A stretch of 5,130 nucleotides of DNA, from contig JAJXTL010000188.1 in NCBI GenBank assembly GCA_021783855.1, positions 1 through 5,130 of the forward strand, written 5' to 3'. Positions 1 to 5,130 of the stretch are shown here, piece by piece; positions within the stretch are counted from its first letter, which is position 1, and every line of letters begins with the position of its first letter. This DNA is from Pseudomonadota bacterium. GTDB taxonomy: Bacteria > Pseudomonadota > Gammaproteobacteria > Burkholderiales > Gallionellaceae. The notes under the pieces were generated by a model, which saw only the letters and a program-made list of their open reading frames with translations, had not been told where the DNA came from and did no database searches. Position numbers and translations under genes: made by a program.

Positions 1-42
1 GAAGCTTCCGGCAGAATAATGACCTCGAGAGAAGAATCCGGC
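1..42 (-). other. trxB remnant downstream of the in-frame TGA
   Basis: Reading on in the same trxB frame past the TGA gives A-G-F-F-S-R-G-H and then about six residues to the window edge. The family normally has C-D-G-F-F-Y-R-(G/N)-Q after C-A-T, so the GFF.RG match shows that homology continues in frame and no frameshift is needed at the TGA. The aspartate that normally follows the second cysteine, an acid catalyst in the E. coli enzyme, reads as alanine. The last residues (HYSAGSF) no longer resemble the usual V-A-V-(I/V)-G-G-G entry into the NADPH domain. This looks like progressive divergence or poor sequence toward the edge, but only 42 bases are visible. Confidence 0.6.
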
Positions 43-551
<509 letters not shown>

Positions 552-1514
552 ATGAAAATATTTTTGCGCGGTGTTTTATTGTTTGCCTGCGGCCTGACAG
601 CGCTGCCGGTTTTTCCGGTAATGCTGCCCGGAATCCCTGATTTTATTGATGAAATGGTAGACAAACATCATTTCAGTCGCAACGAATTGACCCTGCTGTT
701 CGAGAGGGCGAATGAAAACCCCCGGATCATCGAGGCGATCTCACGTCCGGCTACCATCAAGCCGTGGCCGGAATATCGCGCCGCTTTCGTCAATGACAAG
801 CGTATCAAGCCCGGCCTGGCATTCTGGAGCAAATACCGTAAAACGTTAATACGTGCAGAGAGGGAATACGGCGTTCCCCGTGAAATTATCGTAGCCCTGA
901 TTGGCGTGGAAACCCTGTATGGTCAGAATGCAGGCGGGTTTCGCACCATCGATGCGCTGACCACGCTGGCATTTGATTACCCGCGCCGGGCGGTTTTTTT
1001 TCGCGATGAGCTGGAAAATTACCTGTTGCTGGCGCGCGAACAACAGTTCGACCTGCTTGGCGTGAAGAGCTCCTATGCCGGTGCGATGGGCATACCGCAA
1101 TTCATGCCGAGCAGTTACCGGAAATATGCGGTCGATTTCAACGGCAACCACAAGACGGATTTGTTCAACGAGCCGGTTGACGCGATAGGCAGCGTAGCAA
1201 ACTATTTGAAAGAATATGGCTGGATCAGAGGCGGACTGATTGCCGTGCGCGCGCAGCCGGGTGAGAGCGCTGACGCTCGTAATGGAACGCGCAGCCTGGC
1301 TGAGTGGGCTGAAGCGGGAGTCGTGCCGGCAGTTAAAATCAGGCGGGATGAACCTGCCCGTTTGCTCGACTATACGGTGGAACAGGGCAAGGAGTATTGG
1401 CTGGGGTTCAATAATTTCGATGTCATCACGCGTTACAACAACAGCGATTTTTACGCGATGTCGGTTTTTCAGCTGGCCCAGGCGTTGAAGGCGGCGCACA
1501 GAGACAGGCGATAA
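552..1514 (+). CDS. mltB: Membrane-bound lytic murein transglycosylase B
   Basis: MltB cleaves the MurNAc-GlcNAc bond of peptidoglycan non-hydrolytically, leaving 1,6-anhydroMurNAc ends, from the periplasmic side of the envelope. The 320-residue product has the full family pattern. The catalytic glutamate is in GVETLYG (E120), followed by TIDALTTLAFDYPRRA and the substrate-cleft signature SYAGAMGIPQFMPSSY. Next is an EF-hand-like segment, VDFNGNHKTDLF, where the E. coli homologue Slt35 binds calcium, then DAIGSVANYLKEYGW and the C-terminal YWLGFNNFDVITRYNNS. I chose the ATG at 552 because MKIFLRG followed by a hydrophobic stretch makes an export signal at the very N-terminus. The in-frame ATG at 513 would add 13 residues in front of it, and neither start has a good Shine-Dalgarno sequence. 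The LLFAC sequence could be a lipobox, but Phe at -2 and a short hydrophobic core make lipidation doubtful. The stop directly abuts that of the convergent gene. Confidence 0.93.
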   Translation: MKIFLRGVLLFACGLTALPVFPVMLPGIPDFIDEMVDKHHFSRNELTLLFERANENPRIIEAISRPATIKPWPEYRAAFVNDKRIKPGLAFWSKYRKTLIRAEREYGVPREIIVALIGVETLYGQNAGGFRTIDALTTLAFDYPRRAVFFRDELENYLLLAREQQFDLLGVKSSYAGAMGIPQFMPSSYRKYAVDFNGNHKTDLFNEPVDAIGSVANYLKEYGWIRGGLIAVRAQPGESADARNGTRSLAEWAEAGVVPAVKIRRDEPARLLDYTVEQGKEYWLGFNNFDVITRYNNSDFYAMSVFQLAQALKAAHRDRR

Positions 1515-1531
1515 TCATTGATTAACAATGA
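1515..1531. repeat. Small hairpin at the convergent stop codons
   Basis: TCATTG (1515-1520) and CAATGA (1526-1531) form a 6-base inverted repeat with a 5-base loop, ATTAA. It starts one base after the mltB stop codon and includes the minus-strand stop of the NlpC/P60 gene. With only two G-C pairs and no clean U-tract on either strand it is a poor intrinsic terminator. It is, however, the only dyad at a junction where both converging transcripts must end. A role in termination or in 3' end protection is a guess. Confidence 0.25.
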
Positions 1532-2024
1532 GTGTATTTCTTAAGGGGATGCGCCGCGCGCCGTTGTAGCGGGTGCGCCAGTATTTATCATTCATGCGGC
1601 TCATCATGATGGCTTTGCCGCTACGGGGCGAGTGTACGAAACGGTTTTCACCGACAAAAATGCCGACATGGGAGTATGGGCTGTGGGTGGTATTGAAAAA
1701 TACCAGATCGCCGGGTTTTAGCTGATCCTGACCCAGCGGTGTTCCGGCACGACTCATCTCTGCACTGGTACGCGGCAGCTGCAATCCCAGCGAATTCTGG
1801 AATACATATTGTACAAATCCGCTGCAATCGAAGCCGTTGGTGCGCGATTTTCCGCCATACTGATAGGGCGTGTCGTACAGACTGATCGCGTAAATCGCCA
1901 GGTTGTTCATCTGCGCATCGTCGCTGCGCGGCGCAACGGACGCTGCCGGCGCGAGCGTGTCATGGCGCGTCGTACCGCACGCGCTGAGCAGCAACAGGAC
2001 TGACAATGTGATGAAATACTTCAT
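1515..2024 (-). CDS. NlpC/P60 family lipoprotein, probable murein endopeptidase (Spr/NlpC type)
   Basis: NlpC/P60 proteins are cysteine peptidases that cut peptide stems or cross-links in peptidoglycan. The 169-residue product begins MKYFITLSVLLLLSAC, a lipoprotein signal with a canonical lipobox (L-S-A-C) and lipidated Cys16. Thr/Gly follow at the next positions rather than Asp at +2, consistent with outer-membrane sorting. The catalytic domain spans about residues 43-163. It contains DTPYQYGG, the nucleophile in FDCSGFVQYVF (Cys67), LPRTSAEM, LKPGDLVFF, the base in SHVGIFVG (His119), and FVHSPRSG (His131), so the usual Cys-His-His set is complete. The frame stays open 66 codons upstream, but the lipoprotein signal fixes the start at 2024. 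No clear Shine-Dalgarno sequence precedes it. It is divergent from the secretin-like gene across 46 bases and convergent with mltB with no gap. The exact bond cleaved cannot be told from sequence. Confidence 0.9.
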   Translation of the reverse strand: MKYFITLSVLLLLSACGTTRHDTLAPAASVAPRSDDAQMNNLAIYAISLYDTPYQYGGKSRTNGFDCSGFVQYVFQNSLGLQLPRTSAEMSRAGTPLGQDQLKPGDLVFFNTTHSPYSHVGIFVGENRFVHSPRSGKAIMMSRMNDKYWRTRYNGARRIPLRNTLIVNQ

Positions 2025-2070
2025 GGTCGTGAATTTACGGTAGAGTACATGAACTTGTAAAGGGAAATTG
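2025..2070. promoter_or_regulatory. Short divergent spacer, NlpC/P60 gene and secretin-like gene
   Basis: Only 46 bases separate the two start codons, so the promoters must overlap each other or extend into the coding regions. This makes co-regulation likely. A TTCATG/CATGAA inverted repeat (2020-2025 and 2048-2053) and a TTTAC/GTAAA pair (2034-2038 and 2057-2061) are present but short. I cannot assign -35 or -10 boxes with confidence. Confidence 0.3.
2061..2064 (+). promoter_or_regulatory. Ribosome binding site deciding the start of the secretin-like gene
   Basis: AGGG lies six bases before the ATG at 2071, a normal spacing. The TTG at 2068, immediately upstream and in frame, would be only three bases away. 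This favours the ATG start and a 258-residue product. Confidence 0.6.
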
Positions 2071-2847
2071 ATGAAAAGATTGATTATTTTGATATGCCTG
2101 CTGCTGGCAACCGGCGCACAGGCAAACGAACTTGAGATTATCAGTCTCAAGCATCGCAGCGCCGAGGAATTGCTGCCCGTCATCCGGCCTTTGCTGAATA
2201 AGGGCGAGGTGGCCAGCGGCATGAATTATCAGCTCATTTTGCGAGCTTCACCGCGCAGCGTTGCGCAAATCAGGCATCTGCTGGACGAAATCGACACGGT
2301 GCCGCGCCGCCTGAAAATCACCGTCATGCAGAATGTCGACAACGAAACGGCAGCAAGTCTGACAGACGCGGGCGCAGGAAATGGTGAGCTTAACGCGAGG
2401 ATAGTCAGCACCCGTTCGCTGGATGATGATCAAAAGACCCAGCAGTTGCAAGTGCTGGAAGGCAACCGTGCGCTGGTGAAGAGCGGCCAGTCCGTGCCTG
2501 TCACGCAGCAGGTGCAAAACGCCTGGGGCACGCTGGTGACAGAAACCACCCAGTACAAGGACGTCGACAGCGGCTTTTATGTGTTGCCGCGCATCCACGG
2601 CGACACGGTGACGCTGGAAATCAGCGCGCAGAACGACTCGCTTGCGCCGAGCCAGAATGCAAGCGACTATCCGGTTACTCGCACGCAACAGACCGTCAGC
2701 ACTGTTTCGGGTCGTCTGGGCGAGTGGATAGAACTCGGTGGAACGGGGCAGCAGGGCAGTACGGATAATTCAGCCATCACTACGCGCAGCACGTCAAGAC
2801 TCAACGAACAACGCAACGTGCTGATCAAGGTGGAGGAGGTCAACTAG
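2071..2847 (+). CDS. Exported miniature secretin-like protein (secretin N domain plus shortened secretin core)
   Basis: Secretins form outer-membrane rings for type II/III secretion and type IV pili. The product has a signal peptide (MKRLIILICLLLATGAQA, likely cut after residue 18). A secretin N-type (NolW-like) domain covers about residues 21-87: EIISLKHRSAEELLPVIRPL, then YQLILRASPRSVAQIRHLLDEID and a short strand KITVMQ. A low-complexity linker (about 88-126) follows. Residues 127-224 resemble part of the secretin core: LEGNRALVKSGQSVPV recalls the gate-region strand, YKDVDSGFYVLPRIHGDTVTLEIS the core 'V.P.I..D..V.L.I' segment, and GRLGEWIELGG the 'DGETVVLGG' turn. NEQRNVLIKVEEVN takes the place of the usual C-terminal ELLIFVTPRIV strand. 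The P-x-LGxIPxLGxLF signature normally between these last two segments is absent, and the length is 258 against 400-750 for pore-forming secretins. It may be an accessory or self-assembling mini-secretin; a pore is unproven. Confidence 0.75.
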   Translation: MKRLIILICLLLATGAQANELEIISLKHRSAEELLPVIRPLLNKGEVASGMNYQLILRASPRSVAQIRHLLDEIDTVPRRLKITVMQNVDNETAASLTDAGAGNGELNARIVSTRSLDDDQKTQQLQVLEGNRALVKSGQSVPVTQQVQNAWGTLVTETTQYKDVDSGFYVLPRIHGDTVTLEISAQNDSLAPSQNASDYPVTRTQQTVSTVSGRLGEWIELGGTGQQGSTDNSAITTRSTSRLNEQRNVLIKVEEVN

Positions 2848-2853
2848 GCTGTA

Positions 2854-4158
2854 TCAGTTTTCGAGCGCCTGTCGATAGCGAAAAACCAGTCCGCGACCTT
2901 GCCGGCGTTCATGCAAGCTCACGATCCCATTCAGTCGGGTCGCAGCTTCTCTTGCGATCGCCAGGCCCAGCCCGCTGCCTTCGCCGGCGGTTCCCGGCAT
3001 CCGGTAGAACGAATCGAATACACGCTCGCGTTCGGATACCGGAATCCCGGGGCCGTTATCGACCACTTCGATGATCGCACCGTCATCGTCCGGAATTAAG
3101 CGTAGCGTCACTTCGCCGCCTTCATCTGTGTATTTCAGCGCATTTTCCAGCGCGTTTCTGAGGATCAGGCGGAGCGCATCGGGTTCGGCATACAGTGAAA
3201 GCGGCGCGAGTTCATCGAGTCCGAGATCGATGCGCCGGGCTTCGCTGAGCGGCAGGTATTCGGCTATCAGTTCCCTCGCCATTGCCGAGACATCGGTTAA
3301 TACTCGCTCGTGCGCGTCAGCCTGTGTTCTGGCAAGGTTAAGCAGTTGTTCTGTCAGATGGCGCGCCCGTTCGATGCCGTCCTGAAGCGGGGATATGCGT
3401 CCGCGCATCGCTTCCAGCGATCCGGCATGCAGCAGATTCTGCGACTGTATCGACAGCGCGGTGAGCGGACTCCTGAGTTCATGTGCTGCATCGGCGATGA
3501 AACGCCTTTGCTGCCCCATCAGGTGATTGACCTTTTTCAGCAAACGGTTGATGGCATGAACAAAGGGAATGATTTCCTGAGGCAGATCATCGCTTTGCAA
3601 TTGGCGCGGGTGATGCGCCGACTGCTCGTCCAGACTCCTGGCTAATTTGGCGACAGGCGCCAGTTGGCTGCGCACGATGCGCATAATCAGCCACACCATG
3701 ATGGGCAACAGAAGCAGCAAGGGAATCAGGGTGCGCAGCGCACTATTGACAGCGATTTCATCACGCGCCTCGGTGGGCTGCACAACGACCGTGCGCGTCC
3801 GTCCGCCACGCACAAAAACACGCATCTGCCCGCTCCCTGTGTTGAGGGTATGCAGGCCGGGCGACAAATCGTTTTTGAGCCAGACGGGAGAACTATCGGC
3901 GGGCAATCGATAAATCGTGACGCGAGAGTCCGGGTCACTGATCCCGTCATTGTTTATATCCATTTGCTGCGAAGCTGATGCAGATGCCTTGTTCGTGCCG
4001 CCCGCCAGAAGTACGGCGATCTGTCGCAGCATATCGTCCTGAAACTCTTTCGCTTCAGAATAGGCAAGCGCAAAGGAAGCTGCTGCGGCCAGAAGACCTG
4101 CGAGCAGAATGGCAGCACCCAATACCAGCGAGAGATGCCGTTGCAAGGATCGCTTCAT
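2854..4158 (-). CDS. Sensor histidine kinase, QseC/TctE type
   Basis: This is an inner-membrane kinase that autophosphorylates on histidine and passes the phosphate to the adjacent OmpR-type regulator. In the 434-residue product, a first membrane helix (about 9-33) is followed by a periplasmic domain (about 34-142) and a second helix (about 143-163). A HAMP-like linker runs to about 213. The H-box FIADAAHELRSPLTAL has the phospho-acceptor His226, and the N-box LRNALENALKYT has Asn339. The G1 box is VVDNGPGI, the F-box FDSFYR and the G2 box GEGSGLGLAIA, so all catalytic boxes are intact. The periplasmic domain has an acidic loop, D-x-N-x-D-G-x-x-D, at residues 67-75. The start at 4158 overlaps the regulator stop in an ATGA and is preceded by GGTGGA; an ATG seven codons earlier is possible. 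The gene ends 6 bases from the convergent secretin-like gene. The family is clear, but the ligand and the choice between qseC, pmrB and tctE are not. Confidence 0.92.
   Translation of the reverse strand: MKRSLQRHLSLVLGAAILLAGLLAAAASFALAYSEAKEFQDDMLRQIAVLLAGGTNKASASASQQMDINNDGISDPDSRVTIYRLPADSSPVWLKNDLSPGLHTLNTGSGQMRVFVRGGRTRTVVVQPTEARDEIAVNSALRTLIPLLLLLPIMVWLIMRIVRSQLAPVAKLARSLDEQSAHHPRQLQSDDLPQEIIPFVHAINRLLKKVNHLMGQQRRFIADAAHELRSPLTALSIQSQNLLHAGSLEAMRGRISPLQDGIERARHLTEQLLNLARTQADAHERVLTDVSAMARELIAEYLPLSEARRIDLGLDELAPLSLYAEPDALRLILRNALENALKYTDEGGEVTLRLIPDDDGAIIEVVDNGPGIPVSERERVFDSFYRMPGTAGEGSGLGLAIAREAATRLNGIVSLHERRQGRGLVFRYRQALEN
3925..3960 (-). other. EF-hand-like acidic loop in the kinase's periplasmic domain
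   Basis: Residues 67-78 of the kinase read D-I-N-N-D-G-I-S-D-P-D-S. The spacing D-x-N-x-D-G-x-x-D matches the calcium-coordinating part of EF-hand, dockerin and thrombospondin type 3 loops. It sits just before the strand RVTIYRLP in the predicted sensing domain. Related kinases often have acidic residues here. A metal-binding role is inference. Confidence 0.4.
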
Positions 4159-4817
4159 GATGTTTTTTCCACCATCCATCCTGCACCGCGCACATTTTTT
4201 ATGATCTCGGCACCCAGCTTTTTACGCACGGCGTGAATCAGAAAATCGACGGCATTGCTTTCCACTTCTTCGTTCCATCCATAGATGCGCTCTTCCAGTT
4301 CGGCCCGCGTGAGTATCGCGCCGGGACGCAGCAGCAGCGCATGCAACAGGGCAAACTCGCGTGCGCTCAGAAGTACCGCTGTATCGCCGCATTGCGCCTG
4401 ATGGCTGGCCGGGTCGAGTGTCACCTGGCCGTTGGTGAGTGCCGGCGCAGCCTGACCGCCTTTACGCCGTACCACCGCCCGTATCCGCGCCAGCAATTCG
4501 TTGACGTCGAAAGGTTTCACCAGATAGTCATCCGCACCGTAATCCAGCCCGCGGATACGGTCTTCCACGCCGTCACGCGCAGTAATGATAATGACCGGCA
4601 GCGGATTGCCGCTTTGACGCAATTGCCGCAACACCTCCAATCCGTCGCGCCCGGGCAGGCCCAGATCGAGCAAGACAGCCTGATGTTCGCCGCTTTTGAG
4701 CACGCTGCCGGCGGTTATGCCGTCCTTGACCCAGTCCACGGCGTAGGCGGCATCCTTGAGGGCGACAGACACGGCAGCCCCAATCATCAAGTCATCTTCT
4801 ATCAATAGGATACGCAT
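4155..4817 (-). CDS. OmpR-family response regulator, QseB/TctD type
   Basis: This is a cytoplasmic two-component transcription factor, 220 residues, the normal length. The receiver domain (about 1-115) has the acidic pair in LIEDD (Asp8, Asp9) and the phospho-acceptor Asp51 in LLDLGLPGRDG. The switch Thr79 is in VIIITARD and the conserved Lys101 in DDYLVKPFDVNELLARIRA. A winged-helix DNA-binding domain (about 125-218) includes LSAREFALLHALLLRPGAILTR, given here by its span of residues 150-171, then the recognition-helix region SNAVDFLIHAVRKKLG and the wing IKNVRGAGWMV. The start is fixed by family alignment and by GAAAGG five bases upstream (4823-4828). It is the first gene of a two-gene operon: its TGA overlaps the ATG of the kinase (ATGA at 4155-4158), implying translational coupling. 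Targets cannot be read from sequence, but the convergent envelope genes are reasonable candidates. Confidence 0.95.
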   Translation of the reverse strand: MRILLIEDDLMIGAAVSVALKDAAYAVDWVKDGITAGSVLKSGEHQAVLLDLGLPGRDGLEVLRQLRQSGNPLPVIIITARDGVEDRIRGLDYGADDYLVKPFDVNELLARIRAVVRRKGGQAAPALTNGQVTLDPASHQAQCGDTAVLLSAREFALLHALLLRPGAILTRAELEERIYGWNEEVESNAVDFLIHAVRKKLGAEIIKNVRGAGWMVEKTS

Positions 4818-4917
4818 TAACGCCTTTCATACACTCGAAGCATTCCCTGGCAAAAACATTCATACAAGCCCGACGCGCCGGAAAATATGTATTTTCAAAA
4901 AATCCAGTGTTGGTCAT
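4792..4917 (-). CDS. Possible small ORF upstream of the regulator gene (41 codons), unrecognised
   Basis: An ATG at 4915-4917 is preceded by a good Shine-Dalgarno sequence, GAAGAGG at 4923-4929, five bases away. This is better than several start sites of the known genes here. The peptide begins MTNTGFFENTYFPARRAC and has three cysteines, two of them as C-F-E-C at residues 26-29. It ends 26 bases inside the regulator gene in another frame. I do not recognise it. Translation through the regulator's own ribosome site could couple or interfere with regulator expression, as leader ORFs sometimes do. It could equally be chance: 41 codons is short and it is the only support besides the ribosome site. 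Confidence 0.22.
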   Translation of the reverse strand: MTNTGFFENTYFPARRACMNVFARECFECMKGVNAYPIDRR

Positions 4918-4973
4918 GCGCGCCTCTTCAGAATTGTCGCTGAGTTTACCGAATCTGTTGCGAATTATCCGGG
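4818..4973 (-). promoter_or_regulatory. Upstream region of the regulator-kinase operon
   Basis: These 156 bases lie between the HD-GYP stop codon and the regulator start, and are more AT-rich in the middle than the flanking genes. They hold the regulator's Shine-Dalgarno sequence, a perfect 16-base dyad, and the possible small ORF. The distance suggests that the regulator operon has its own promoter and is not simply read through from the HD-GYP gene. No strong intrinsic terminator for the latter is visible: CCGGAT/ATTCGG (4949-4954 with 4967-4972) is a 6-base stem with one G-U pair, a 12-base loop and no U-tract. Confidence 0.4.
4881..4896. promoter_or_regulatory. Perfect 16-base dyad, operator candidate
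   Basis: GAAAATA-TG-TATTTTC is an inverted repeat with 7-base arms and a 2-base centre, starting 64 bases upstream of the regulator start codon. The tiny spacer suits binding by a symmetric protein dimer better than an RNA hairpin. OmpR-family regulators more often use direct repeats, so the binder, if any, need not be the encoded regulator. No function is proven. Confidence 0.35.
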
Positions 4974-5130
4974 TTAAGCGTTGAGAAAATGTTTGCTGGC
5001 CAACTGGTTCAGCAATGTCGCCAGCGTGCTGTCATCGGCATGGCTTGCCTCCTGGTAAAGGGAAGAGGCGATGCCGCTGAAGGTGCGCAACAGTTCGGGG
5101 TCGAAGTGACTGCCGCTGTTGCGCCGCAGC
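4974..5130 (-). CDS. HD-GYP domain protein, C-terminal 51 residues
   Basis: An open frame enters from the right edge and ends at TAA (4974-4976). The visible residues start L-R-R-N-S-G-S-H-F-D-P-E-L-L-R-T-F. This matches the conserved C-terminal helix of HD-GYP domains ('G-T/S-H-F-D-P-x-L-V-x-x-F'), which degrade the second messenger cyclic di-GMP. About 35 residues follow, rich in Ala, Leu and Ser, without a recognisable domain. The HD and GYP catalytic motifs lie outside the window, so activity and any partner domains (receiver, GAF, PAS) cannot be judged. It is on the same strand as the regulator-kinase operon and 156 bases upstream, so a link in signalling is possible but not shown. Confidence 0.72.
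   Translation of the reverse strand, partial: LRRNSGSHFDPELLRTFSGIASSLYQEASHADDSTLATLLNQLASKHFLNA

Noticed and set aside
846..1499. 217-codon open frame antisense to mltB
   Set aside because: It lies wholly within a well-conserved gene, has no ribosome site or recognisable domain, and is a typical high-GC shadow.
2025..2222. 66-codon upstream extension of the NlpC/P60 gene
   Set aside because: It would run through the divergent spacer and into the secretin-like gene and bury the lipoprotein signal in the interior of the protein.
2858..2884. TTTTCG/CGAAAA hairpin as a terminator for the secretin-like gene
   Set aside because: Fifteen-base loop, weak stem, no following U-tract, and it lies inside the kinase coding sequence.
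4233..4808. 191-codon open frame antisense to the response regulator
   Set aside because: Complete overlap with an unambiguous OmpR-family gene; composition rich in Gln, His and Arg typical of an antisense shadow.
4756..4977. 73-codon plus-strand frame across the regulator upstream region
   Set aside because: No ribosome site, no recognisable motif, and it starts inside the regulator gene on the opposite strand.

Overview
The window looks like chromosomal DNA of a Gram-negative proteobacterium. I would guess a betaproteobacterium, for example of the Nitrosomonadales/Gallionellaceae kind, but no rRNA or other taxonomic marker is present. The Gram-negative evidence is an MltB-type lytic transglycosylase, an NlpC/P60 lipoprotein with a canonical lipobox, a secretin-related protein and a QseBC/TctDE-type two-component pair. 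No tRNA, rRNA, CRISPR array, insertion sequence or phage gene is visible. Coding density is high and the longest non-coding stretch is about 156 bases.

Layout from left to right. (1) On the minus strand, the N-terminal part of thioredoxin reductase (trxB) reads cleanly to the first redox-active cysteine, then meets TGA exactly where the second one should be. A short recognisable remnant follows, up to the window edge. (2) A 95-base divergent spacer carries a perfect 13-base dyad. (3) On the plus strand lies mltB. (4) On the minus strand, an NlpC/P60 endopeptidase-type lipoprotein has its stop codon directly abutting that of mltB. (5) Across a 46-base divergent spacer, on the plus strand, is a 258-residue exported secretin-like protein. 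It has one secretin N-type domain and a shortened secretin core. (6) Convergent with it, with a 6-base gap, is a minus-strand operon: an OmpR-family response regulator followed by a sensor histidine kinase, coupled through an ATGA overlap. The kinase's periplasmic domain contains an EF-hand-like loop. (7) A 156-base spacer upstream of the operon holds a perfect 16-base dyad and a possible 41-codon ORF with a good Shine-Dalgarno sequence. (8) At the right edge is the C-terminus of an HD-GYP-type protein on the minus strand.

The central genes share a cell-envelope theme: two peptidoglycan hydrolases of different chemistry, an exported secretin-like protein, and a signalling pair that senses the periplasm. 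Working together is plausible, because secretin-like assemblies must pass the murein layer, but it is inference from proximity. The genes alternate in orientation, so apart from the regulator-kinase pair they are not one operon. The observations most worth checking are the in-frame TGA in trxB, the miniature secretin, and the cation-loop-like motif in the sensor kinase.
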